This document shows, piece after piece, positions 1 through 11,500 of a stretch of DNA of 64,000 nt. The stretch is from Pilatotrama ljubarskyi (lineage: Eukaryota; Basidiomycota; Agaricomycetes; Polyporales; Polyporaceae), in NCBI GenBank assembly GCA_022385805.1, contig MU277717.1, positions 1 to 64,000 on the forward strand. Reading direction: 5' to 3'. The notes beneath the pieces were generated by a model, which saw only the letters and a program-made list of their open reading frames with translations, searched no databases and was not told the origin of the DNA. A program made the translations under genes and the position numbers. Position 1 is the first letter of the stretch. Each line of letters opens with the position of its first letter.

Positions 1-1440
1 CCGGAGTTTCTCAGCCCCGAACTCCGAGTCCTAGTCCGAACTCCGGCCTACTCAGTTCCCAACTCTGGAGCTCCCTAGTCCGCACAGCCCTAACACCGGT
101 CACCAGCCGCCTCCGGAATCCTTCCGCGTTATGCACAATACGTGCATAAGTGCAATGGCTGGGAAGACCGCGATGACGAGCCATCATGAACACCTACGCG
201 CGGCGCGACGCGACAAGAGAGGATGGGCACGTGCTGGTCGAATGGGTATCGTGCGTGCGTGCGAACGTCGGGGAGCCCTTTGCCTTGACCATGTTTGAGC
301 TCTGCTTGTGTAGGTCAACGTGCCGCTAATGCCTTCAACAGCGATGCACAGAAGCTCCTACGCGTGGATAGGCAAGGGTTAGCCACTGACAGAAGTGAAG
401 TTCAGGGTGCCATCTCGATGAAGCGGCCGCCTGCTCATATAGTCCAACAGCTGATCAGAAAAGGCGTTCGAGTGAGTGTTACTCAATCACACCACTTCAA
501 ACCACTGATATGCCAATAGTGCTTGCAGTCCATGCATGCAAAATGGCCCGGAATCAACCTCAGTTGGGCTTGTAGGGCGGCTGCTTTGTGTTTAGCTGAG
601 GCCATCTCAAAGCCTCAACTTAGGACACTGCAACAGATACTGTGTATCACGGGCAATGCACACGCCATTTAATGCCGCCCCGCCTCTCTTCCGAGCCTCG
701 GTGAGTAGTAGGTGCACATCGATGAAGCGTCGAGCGACAACTTGAATGCTCGAATTGTCTTGGACGAAAAAGCATCATACTATCGCAAGGCAGATGTCAG
801 GCCACTCATTGCCTACTCCGCTCTCAAAAATGCTCCATTGCACGTACAGAGCGTGCGGGGATATCATGTGAGCTGATAAAGAGTGGAAGCTCCCCCGAGG
901 AGCATGTCAGAACAAAGTACGGTGGCTGACACTTTTGGCCATCGCACTTTGCTCTGACTTACAATTTGATCATGCCGCAGCATGAAATAAAAGCTCTCTT
1001 TGCTTTCGTGAACTCATACCGGCCCTTCACAACCTTTGCCACACGCTTTCGATTGCTGTGAGAGGGAGCAGTACACTCGCTTACCTTGGACGTCATAGGG
1101 TTAGGGTCACACGCTTCTACAGCGTCGTCAGCGTTAGCATACTTGCATCGTTCTCCATCCAAGCTGCGACGACCCGAGGGACAGCTGCAGCCCGGATGAG
1201 ATGCTCATTCTCCGCGTGGAAATGGTGATAGGTCGTTTCCGTCGGGGAAGTGGCTCTTTTGCGGCTTGTAACGTCGCTTTTGCTCCGGCGTCTCTGGGGG
1301 CACAAATTTCAGCAGCTACACCAGCGAGCATGGGAGCATGATAGTATAGGGGACGCGTACCACAGATCGATGGATGCGAGTGTGAAGTAAGAGATCAAGA
1401 TGAGTCTGATCTTCTGCAGCTCGAAGCTGAGCGGCGTATA
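1..1440. other. Intergenic stretch, no gene seen
   Basis: Only short overlapping open frames (60-120 codons) on both strands, none with recognisable motifs, coding-like composition or plausible intron borders. The right edge is set by the TA-flanked inverted-repeat element that follows. Confidence 0.6.
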
Positions 1441-2298
1441 CAGCTGTTTGCGAAATCATTGGACAGGAACTCCGCTTGACGCGCGCCCAATTTGCGCAAA
1501 AGACGCGAAATGCACGGTGAGCTCGGACAACTTTGCAATGTACCTTCAAAGCTACGAGAGCCGTTTAGAATGCATGATATGTATTTTTTCTGTCACCATT
1601 GGTCCTCGCCATCCCTCTACGAGTGGTTGGGGCGATATACTGAGGATACGAAACGAGCCAAATCATGGGCGTCTAACCCAGCGCATTGGGCGCTTACCAC
1701 CAGAAAAGGGCGTGGAGGACTCGACGGACGGTTGCGAGCACAATTACAGGTAATGACCACAGTAAACCGTGATTTGGGGCTTTAGTAGACTACTGCCAGG
1801 CTCTCGGACTGTTCTGGGGAACGTTAGAGCGCGCAGGTGCGAGATGCAGCCCTCACTTACTCCTATGAGCCGACCATGCAGTCAATCATCCCCAAGTATA
1901 TATGACCGGTCAAAAATGACATAAACATGTTCTTGGACATCTATACAGGCTGTACAGCCCTGTAAAACGTCGCAAATGCCGCTGCCGTGCTCTCAGAACG
2001 CTCGAGTGTTCCACTGGTACCAGTTTCCTCTTAGGCGCTCGCTGAGCTGTCAGTTAGGCGCCAGAAACCGCGATCCTCAAGGCATCTGTCTTCGTCTCCT
2101 CTGTCGAAGAAAGTTTACAGGAAGGGATATCTAGCACATAGCAGCATATATACGCGATTATACCGCTTTTGAGCCGCTGAGGGAGCACCGATGACCCTAT
2201 GAATTTCAGTCTGAGCTGTCCGCGCGTTTTGCGTTTTTCGGGTGATTTGAGCGCTGCGCGTCAAGCGGAGTTTTGTCCAATGATTTCGCAAACAGCTG
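1441..2298. mobile_element. Non-autonomous TA-flanked DNA transposon (mariner/pogo-like MITE)
   Basis: The left end starts CAGCTGTTTGCGAAATCATT and the right end is its exact reverse complement. The inverted match continues inward for about 45 bp with a single small gap or mismatch patch (left to about 1487, right from about 2255). The dinucleotide TA lies directly outside both ends (1439-1440 and 2299-2300), which is the target duplication made by Tc1/mariner/pogo transposases. The 858-bp interior has no frame long enough for a transposase. I infer a deletion derivative or MITE mobilised in trans. Confidence 0.75.
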
Positions 2299-2300
2299 TA

Positions 2301-3881
2301 CGTGCCACGAACTTGTTGATTCACTCCGCTGCTGTGCCGCACGACGAGGAAGCGAGCGCCCTGCCCGTGGCAACCTTGTTCTCAAACCACCATCTGCATT
2401 GCCCCGTCCACCCTGCCTCAGTCGTTGGCTGGTTTTTCCATCCTCCATGGTCCCTTATGTCTTGTGCTAAGGCTCACGCGTCTTCCTTCTTGCTGGACGT
2501 CCTCGCATTGTCTGACGAGATACCGCTACTCGATAACTCATGCAGTCTTGCTCGATCGACCTGGCAGATCTGTGTATGTAAGTACGCCAGGTTCGGTAGG
2601 AGCAGTTCCAATGGAGATCCGTGCGGAACCGTAGCACGCAACGAAATAGGAATGTCCTCGTGAGTCCGCATCGTATCATATTTTCTTCCCTTTTCGCGAA
2701 TGCGAAGTTCGCCTGGGCTTCTGTCAAAGCTTTGTCCCTACGTATGCCAAGCCCGTATCGCCCTCGAAGTCTATCCTACCCTTTCCGCATCCTGGGTCCA
2801 GTTGTCTCATATCCATCATATTTGTTTGCATGCACATCCTCACCCGTATCGCCGATAAGATCGCCATCTTCCAGAGGTACGGAATGAGCCAAAGCGCACT
2901 ACGCATAGGTGTCTCGTCCAGTGTGTAGTCAAGAGCACAAGAACAAAACGTTCGACGCTCATAATGTAATGTGAGTTTGCCTGCGCACCCCGCTGTGGGA
3001 GTAGGCAGCTGCGAATATACCGGACATCAAGGTTCCATTAATACCAACATTAACGCCAACATGATGCCATGCTTCACCACCGTGCCTCGTCGAGCCTGAC
3101 CCTGCGTATACAGTACCGTCTCATAGAACGTGACGTCCCATGACAAGCGAATAAGACGGACATGGTACTATCACTCGATGTAGATGGCCAGGTGCGTTCA
3201 CGATCAGGGCAACAATGCTAGACGTCGCCCTATACTGGACCGATGCTTTCTCGCTCCACGTTAAGAAGCAGCCACCAACCGTGTTCGTTAACATCCAGCG
3301 AACCACTAGCGAGCGGGACGAAGAAAGCGGTTGTCCCATTACGCCTGAAACGTGATCATCACCTTCGGAGCCGTACAAGCTCAGATGTCGTCTAAGTACT
3401 GCTACTTGCTGGTCTGGACGTCGAGGTACAACTTACTGCGACGGTGCGAACCTATCGGACGCAGTATTGAATGTGTGGTTGAATAGGACCAGTCTCACCC
3501 TTCTCAACTGACGGATGTCCTGAACGTCTTCACCAGAAAACTACTTCATTACTGAGCAGCGTCAGCATTGTTTATAGACTGATGTATGTAATTCGACGGG
3601 ACGTGGTGATGCGAGTAAGAGTCCTTCTGAGAATACATGGATTCGGGAAGGCTATGCTACAGTGCGAGGTATGTAAATGCAAATGGTATCGATTCAGATG
3701 CAAGAGACATGTATCGAGAGCAATATGACGAGAAAGCAACTTATCGAAGCGGCATTAGCGTCTGGTGGAGTATCCTACTGGGCCGCTCCACGGGTGAAGC
3801 AACATCGAAGCTTCATTCCCTACATGAGACTACGCTATGAGCTACCGTGGAATGCGCAACGAGACAATCAATACTCACGAC
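2301..3881. other. Intergenic stretch, no gene seen
   Basis: Overlapping frames of up to 154 codons exist at 2.2-2.7 kb, but they run partly through the transposon's right inverted repeat and have no family features. Nothing else supported. Confidence 0.55.
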
Positions 3882-5582
3882 TCACGGTTTCCAGTCCGGA
3901 ACACCATGCACCAGCAGCATATGCTGCCGCTGGTAGCCCGATCGGCTCGAAGACCACTCGCACCTCAGCTCCAACTTGAGCGGGCACATGAACGGCTTCC
4001 CAACGTGCTCATCACAAACGTGACTGAGTATCGCCTTCCCTCGAATGGATTCTCTGCAACCCCAAAGGCACGCCAGCTCTTCCGTCCCCTTCAGCGCTTG
4101 CGCGCCGTAGTGGATCTTCAGGTGCGCGCTGGTTTTGTGGCGCTGCGTGGGGCAAAACAGTGTCCCGCAACCGGTGACAGGACACGGCACTAGAGGAAGG
4201 TCCTGCGTGTACTGCTTTACTTGCTCCTTGGTCCGCCGGAACCGCTTCGCTGGTGGTGCTGCTGTAGACTCCGGCTCGACGTCCCGAGTCCACACAGTGG
4301 GACCCGCAGCTGGCGCTTGGGCCGCCGTCCCTGAGGGGCCAGCAACGGCCACTTCTTCGTCATCCGCACGACGCCGTTTCGTAGAAGTCCGCATCTCGGG
4401 AGGGGCGGCGGTTATGGGAAAAGAAGGTTTCTCACTGGTCGGTGGTACTTCACCCGCATGCAAGCTGCAGTTCCCGCTGCCCGAGTTGTCCTGGCAGGGA
4501 GTAAGTTCCGGCGGTATTGCTGCTGTAGACGAAGGCCCAACTGCCTCCGAGCAGGCGAGCGGATAGCTCTGAAGGTAGCCAGACGAGGGGAAGGAGAGGA
4601 AGTGCGAGATTGGATCGTTTGTCTCTGGGGCAGCGTAAGGGGTGAAGGGAGGGAGAAGGCCTAATATCGAAAGGCCGGCGAGCTCTGCGTGGTCGTGCCT
4701 GGGCTGTTCGAAACCTGTCGGTTGGCCTATTGGAAGCGCTGCAGACGTGCAAGGAGCGCAAGACGGGAAGGGATGCGAGGAGAAGCCATCGCCTTGCTGC
4801 CCTGCAGTAGAGCAGTAGTTTTCCTTCCCTGAAGGCGCACGCCAGTCACTTGGGACAGTGAGGCCCAGCGCATCCTGACTCTCTGGAGACGGCACCGTTG
4901 GCAATGAGAGCTCCGAGGATACACTGTCGGTACAGTCGGTGGTGAGGAGGTACTAGAGAGATGTATGAGATCATTACGACAGGAGACAGGTGAGATGCCG
5001 GACATATCACTAACCTCTTCCATGCGTTTCTTTAACACTTTTTGGGGCGATTCGCTGCCATCGTTCGTTTGAGACTTCTGTACCCTCGGCTCTGTTAAAA
5101 TAGCCCCTTCGTATCCGGCTTGAATTTCCTGAACGCTCGAGGGCAACTCCCATGGGGCGACGGGTGTAGCGGTCACGTGCTGTGGTTGAACATCCGCTCG
5201 TGGGTGATCGATATCTTCTAGCGAGTCGAAGGCGGAGGCTTCTGAGAAGTCGGAAAGCGACAGGCCGCTCGGTGAAGGTGTTTCAAAAGGCGTCGGAAGG
5301 GAAGGGAAAATGTAGCGTGGATCGTGAAGGCCGTCGAGGAGATCCTAGTCAACTGTGTGAGCAACGCTCCACTGACTTCACCCTGTCAAGCTGCCGTACC
5401 GCGTACGGAATATCCGACCGGTACAGTCGCGGTGAAGTCGGCGTAGACGTTGCGACCGTCAGGTCTCCGGGGACGAGGAACTTGTCAAGGTACCGGTCTG
5501 GGGATTCGCAGCGTGTGGGGGCTTGCGGCCTCGATGGCTGTCCGAGATCAAGGTAGAAGTCGGTGTAATCGGTGTTAGACAT
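3882..5582 (-). CDS. C2H2-like zinc-finger protein (paralogue A)
   Basis: Probable DNA-binding regulator. Model: exons 5582-5400, 5344-5015 and 4952-3882, joined by GT-AG introns of 55 and 62 nt that both fall between codons, giving 527 aa. The first ~420 residues are Ser/Pro/Thr-rich and look disordered, with a basic patch near KRFRRTKEQVKQY. The last ~105 residues hold three Cys/His units: C-x4-C...H-x3-H in CPVTGCGTLF...HLKIH (about 426-451), C-x2-C...H-x4-H in CLWGC...HVCDEH (about 462-482), and an irregular third unit with widely spaced cysteines (CPLKLELRCEW...HMLLVH, about 489-521). The same three-finger C-terminal layout recurs in the genes at 23.2 kb and 29.5 kb. Target genes cannot be read from sequence. 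Confidence 0.8.
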
Positions 5583-8500
5583 GATGGGAGGCTTCAGAGG
5601 TGCAATTGAAGGGTGGACGAGGTATACAGGACTGCGTGAAGAAGGTAGAGGGAGAGAAGGGGACTTGAGAGACACTCTGACGCGCGACGATAGCCTTTCC
5701 TAGATCCTCGGCAAGGTTTTGGCGCCCTGCCTTGAACATCGACGCGCTCGACGCGCATTTGGAAACGTGACGCGGTCGCACGAACATCGCGAACCAAACA
5801 CCATCAGCGAGAGCATCGTTGAAGATGTGGAGCTGGCTCACCTAGTGTCCGTCTACAGCAACCACAGCGGCCTATTCCTACGGGCCGTTTCGGAAGTGCG
5901 TCCGGATGAGCCACTGACGCAGCCATGCCTCTTTCAGCCGTCGAACACTTCATGTGCGATGGCTCGCATTCTTGTGGTCCACGGCTGATCTTGAGCCTCG
6001 ACCAGGTCACGAACTTCTGGAGATCAGAAGTGAGATCCGCGACCAAGCAGACGAAAGGGGGACATACCCGCGAGGTTATAATGGGAGCGGTTCCTCCGTA
6101 CGCAGATGTGACGATCAACGACTCCCTTCGTCCGCCTGTGAAGCGTCCTTCAGCCAGCGCAGGAGCCAAGTACAGCATCCCGGAGGGTCACCGACGACGC
6201 CACTGGGAGCTAGGTGAAACACAACCCCATGCTGTCGGCACATATATCTGACTCCGGTATTGCAGGATAGAAAGAGTGGGCGCAAAGGTATCCGCTGAGA
6301 TACAAAGGCCTCCCATCCTCGTCAGCGGGTGGAGACCCCTCACGCGGACAACGGGACTGGCATGCTTCTTTGTGGCCACAATGACAATCTTTCGACCCGT
6401 GCCTCATTCTCTTGAACGTCCAAGCAGTACATACTCTATCTGTAGCATCCAGATTCCGAGGCAACCGAACGAGAATCGCGACCCCTAGCGCTCTTTATCC
6501 TATGTCTCCGCAGAGACTCTGGTGAGTCTCAGACCTCTTCCAACATAGGTGCGCGTTAGGACGACTGCGTACAAACGACTACTTCAGCTGATTCCACCGA
6601 ATGTCTGCGTCGAAGGGGGCGGAAGTAGCGGGGATGCCGCACTCTCAACCAAGGCCCATTCGAAGCTGGAGGCGCATCGAGTCCATGCGAGACGTCTCGC
6701 ATGAACTCCACACGCTAGCCTAGCAGTTTCTCTGCAGGAGCGTGGATGACTCTGCCCAGCAGCCAAACTGGGCAGAGGCACCCGTATCTTTCGCGGCTCA
6801 TTATTGACTTGAGCACCAACGTAGTCCACATTGTGAGATTGCATTTAAACTGCAGCATACGATATCCTTCCCTCGTCTGAGCAGCTCTACGGCCTTACAT
6901 GATGTACACCCAGCTCTCGCCTCGCAAGTGCCGAGCGCTGTAGCAGAGCGCTTACCAGCTTTGGGCGCCTTCGCTGTTTTCAGGACGGTATGGCCTGCTG
7001 GTCCTTGCTGGCACTGCTCCTCCATGATCCTCGTGTAGATCAAGACCGATTATTGCTAAGGGCGACGGTGAAATGCCGCTGAATCGTTCTGTGTGTTCGA
7101 TTGATTCATCCAATACTGGCGTCGCTACCTGAGGCGTACGGTCGAACGACCGGTCAGTTTCTCGTGGCGATCCAGATCTCGGAGCGGTACAAACCTATGA
7201 AACTTCATGGGAGCGCGCAGAGGATATTTGCAGAGGAGTGCGAGGGCGTATGGACAGCGAGAGAGGTTACGTGGTTCAAGACAAGGCCCAGGGAAGGGTT
7301 GCTCCGGCGCGCGTCGCCCTGGTCGGAAGCATGCCAGCGCTCGCCGCGATCAACGTTCTTGTCTTCGAACCATCATGTCCTCATGCTGCCCAACATCCCT
7401 GTCCCGCTATACATACTTGTCCCTTGCTGATCACGCTTTTGCCTACGCCTGTGTACACCGCTTGTGAAAAGTGGGACTTAAAACGCCATGCTTGCTGAAG
7501 CGAGAAAACAGCCTGTGTTTTCTCCGACTAGCCCTGCTTGACATACATCGACCGCTCCTGCTCACCCACGGCCCAATCGGCCAAAGTGTTGTAAGTCGCC
7601 AATTCGTGCTGCTCTTGGTTCAAGCTTCATATGCTGGGGACCCCTGCAATATGTCCGATGCCCGATTGCATTAGCGACCGCCGTGCGCCCCTTCATGTCG
7701 GACTGGTCTATGCAGGGCTTACTGTAGCCACGCGCACTCCCGCTGTCTGAATAGCCCACCAAAGCCGACGAGCCCTCGCAGCCATCCTTGCCTCCCTTCC
7801 CCCTTCCTCGGCGTCAAGTCTCCACCAGTGCTTCGTCGCTTCCCACCGGTGGTCAGCGCCACGTATACCGCCTCTCCTGCTATGGGCTAGAGCCATCCTC
7901 GTCCAGAACCTGCCCCCCCACCCTCAAGTTGGGAGTCCGAATGCTACCCATGGTTAAGGGCGGAGTTATCTTACCCTGACTTCTCAGTCCGCAGACGGGA
8001 CTCGCGGGAGGCACGCCTCTGCTAGGCTCGTCTAACTCCGCCGCGGCGTAGTGCTTGTAGATTCGCTACGTGCTCCTGCTTCGCTGGTCAAGGCGGTGTA
8101 TAAGTATGCCATTCCTTGTAAGTCTCTTCCTCATGTAGTAGTGTTTCGGACATCGTTCGATGGACTACTTTGTCGCGTATCTCAAGTTCCTTTGATTGAG
8201 TGATGGCTGGGGAGACTATGCTCATCCCTGGCGACATGGAATTCTCGGACGTCGCGTCTGCATAAGAAGGTGAGACGATCCTGTATGGTGCGATTCTGCG
8301 AACTGAAGAGGTAAGCCCATCCACCTTCATCATACTGCATCGCCAAGATGAGAACCTGAGCGGCGAATATTCATAATTTGCTGAGCAAATGATGCTCCCT
8401 CCGCGAATGCCAGCATGCTTTAAGACCTGAATCACCCTCTGGGGACAGTCCGCGCTCTGAGGACCTGGGTAACGCTTCCAGCAGTGTGGAGATACATGGC

Positions 8501-9132
8501 CGGCATCTGCAAATCACCGCTTCTTGTACTTGACCGCCGTCGAGCTTTGAGCTGGGAACGCACTCAACTTTCTGTGGCCCCTGGTCTCATGTGCGACGGC
8601 ACTGGCAATTCGCGGGCGCTCATAAGAGATGTTGGAACGTATCCAGGGAGTCATGCAGCGTGAGCGTGTATGAGCTCAGCCTGCCAGCGCCCGAAACCAA
8701 ACATTAATATTGCTCCCCGACCAGCATACTGTAGCATCTGCGCCGTGACCGCTTTTCATTAACTCATTCCTCATCCGCGTTCGCTCAACCGCACCCGCTC
8801 GCCCATCTCGTCCGTCTCGCGGTATATTGCACTGCCTCGGTCGCGGTGAGCGAATGCGTACCACGTGGTATACAAGAATCGATCCGAGCTCATCTCCGAC
8901 CAAACGAACTACACACGAAAGAACGAGAGCAGAAGTCAAAAACTACACTACACGCTGGCACCCTTTCCGGAAGACCGCCAGCAACAAACACAAGTACACC
9001 CCACCAAGCTCGCAGCCGAGGTCCCTCCGAAACGAAAGGCAAGTAGACCAGGAACGCACTGTAACCATACCACCACCGCACTGCATAAGTTACCGCCCCT
9101 CATAGGCAGATACACGCGGGCGTGCGTCAGAC
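5583..9132. other. 3.5-kb gene-poor stretch
   Basis: Many short frames on both strands, none over 125 codons and none with a family signature or consistent splice structure. It lies between two genes transcribed to the left, so its left part (5583 to about 6 kb) presumably carries the promoter of zinc-finger gene A. No transposon ends were found by eye. Confidence 0.5.
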
Positions 9133-10186
9133 CTAGATCTTCTCGAACGCGGACGTGCCGCGCGCGCCAAAGTAGTCCGTGAACGTCTGGCGCATGAACT
9201 CGCTCCGCGGCGGCAGGTCGCGCGGGACGTAGCGCGAGAGCGGGCCGCTCCAGACCTGCTTCCGTCCGCGGTTGTGCTCGGTGATCGCATAGCGCAGGAT
9301 GAAGGACGCGGTGAAGAACACTGCGGCGGGGGTGCGACATGAGTCACGGGAGGAGAAAGCGGCAGTGGACGTAGAAGGGGAAACAGGGAGAAGGAGGGAG
9401 ATGGTGGAGGGGTGAGACTTACGCGCGACGAACTCGATCCAGACGAAGGACTTGAGGGCTTGGACGTCGCGGCACCATGTGCGCTCGTCGGGGTATTCTG
9501 AGAGATGTCAGGGAGTCAGTGATGCAGCGAGCAGATAATGGGGCACAGGCGGACTGACCTGCGGGTATCGAGCTGCAGTCCATGGGTATATTGCGCCATC
9601 GCGACGTGGAGAACGCGTTGAACGCTTTGCCAATGTCACCTCAGGACTCTCATTCGCGAGCTGGACATGAGCATCACGACGTACCGAGCCAGAAGATGCT
9701 GAGGACGTAGAGCAGGCCGATCTCGAAGGCCGGGCGGGCGGTCGGCGTTCCGTTGACCACAAGGTCCAGAACGAGCCTGGTTCAAGCTGTCAAGTCGGAA
9801 TAGCATCTAGCGATGGGGGAAAAGCGACGCGTACGTGAAGAAGAGTATGATCAAGGTTGCAATGGCGAGACCCAGCGGGAAGAGGTCGGCCATGACTGGG
9901 AAAGCGATGTCAGCGCCGTTCATCGTGGTGAATGTCCGCGCGAACAATCCTCGGAGCGCTCTCCATCGCGAGCAAGCAGTGGATGTTTGTCCACAAGTAC
10001 TCACAGAAGAATTCTTGGAAGATGTTGACGCGCGCGGCGAGCGCGAGTGCGATCACGTCCAAGAGAATGAGGAGGACTATGATGGAGGTGAGTACAAGCT
10101 CGTCCTGTCGATCAGGGTAAGGCGGCGGACGCACCATGAACGCCAAGCTTCTTCTTGCCGACCGACGAGAATTCAGAGAACGCCAT
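9133..10186 (-). CDS. Tetraspan MARVEL-like membrane protein
   Basis: Seven exons (10186-10135, 10076-10005, 9895-9835, 9776-9685, 9624-9559, 9497-9423, 9320-9133) total 606 nt, an exact 201-codon frame plus stop; all six introns are GT-AG. The protein has four hydrophobic segments at about residues 18-34, 44-70, 78-96 and 130-152, a short basic N-terminus (GKKKLG) and a hydrophilic C-terminal tail of about 50 residues. A cysteine-containing loop between TM3 and TM4 (FNAFSTSRWRNIPMDCSSIP, then YPDERTWCRDVQ) resembles basidiomycete MARVEL-domain proteins, which sit in membrane microdomains. The structure is clear; the family name rests on remembered resemblance. Role unknown. Confidence 0.75.
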
Positions 10187-11500
10187 TGCTACGTCTCAGC
10201 GCGGTGTCGGTCACCTCGCGTGTGTTCAAAGAGAGTAACTTGGGGAGCAAGAGCCCTGGTTGAGATCGCACAGCGAGGGAGAACGGCAAGGAAAGGAACG
10301 AAGAGCAGCGCGAGGCTATGAAGGAGCAGGAAGGAGTAGGAACACAGCGAGAGGTGGGGATCGCCTCTGACGAGCGGAGATGATGTGCAGAATTGTCAGA
10401 TGCTGTCTTGACGACCGTCCGCGCGGCTCGCGACGCGACGCAATCACCCATCGCGCCCCCTCGCGCCCTCGCGCGGTCCCGCCGCCGTTCGAGAGGCGTC
10501 GCGGATGCATATATGGCGTTGCATTGCTAGATGCACGTTGCATCCATGGGTGAATACGAAGTGGAATGAGCATTCGTGCTAAATTGTGGTTGCGAACTTG
10601 CGAAGTGCGACCTCCGCGGCTATTCCCGTGTGGGTGGTTGGCGCTCGTAATGGCCACACCGGGTGTTTCGGACGTACTGATCTTGGACCTGACCACTTCA
10701 GTCCTGCAGAGACTGAAGGGAGAGGCCATTTCCGCCGGCAAATCATCGTTGCCATAGCCAGATATCTTCAGGCCACCGTATGCAATTAGCATTGCTACAC
10801 CTGGTCCGTACGCTGCAGAACATCCTCCGCTTCCCTTCCCCCGTGACCGCACGGTGCTAGGACTGCCGAAGGCCCCAATTGTAGCCCACCCGTATACTAT
10901 CACCAGCGCTCCTCAGACTCTACTTCTCTGACCGCGTCCATGAACTCTCGCCAACGTGCCTGACCGCAACTATGAGTCTTATGCAGCTATGCCGCAACCT
11001 ATTCACACCCCTCGAAGGCCCTTGTGAGTTCTCCGAAGGTCAACTGACCGCGCCCTGATGTTCTGACTCTGCAGTCCACATATACGGCCATTTGCCGGCA
11101 AGTCTTTCCCGGCCTCCTTTGGTAGAGGCAGTACGAGAGGGACTCTTCTCTGCAGCAGGTGCCCCCCCTCGCCGACGGGCCGACGGTCCTCGTAGAGCAG
11201 GCGGAGACGTCATCGTATTTAGGCCTCGCGGATGCACAAGGCAAGCGTCGTTCTCGGTGAATCATCAGTGCGCGCGGTACCATCTGCACCCTCCGGCTGA
11301 CTCGTGTTCTGCAAATCCTAACGAGATCATGTGGAACGGTCACGGCGGTCCTCCTTCCCTGTAATGCAGCTGAATGATGGCGCCGGCATGGTAGCGTTCA
11401 TCCAGTGCATCTGCTTCCGGCGCTCGCTAGTATCACCTTATATACGCGAGCTCAGCTTCCATGGCGTCCTTGCGCACTCCCGCCTCGGTCGGTCTCAGAA
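10187..11500. other. Divergent intergenic region between membrane protein and GH95 genes
   Basis: The flanking genes point away from each other, so this 1.3 kb should hold both promoters. A 195-codon frame on the minus strand (10316-10903) is low in coding character and lacks motifs; I take it as chance. No clear TATA box could be assigned. Confidence 0.5.
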
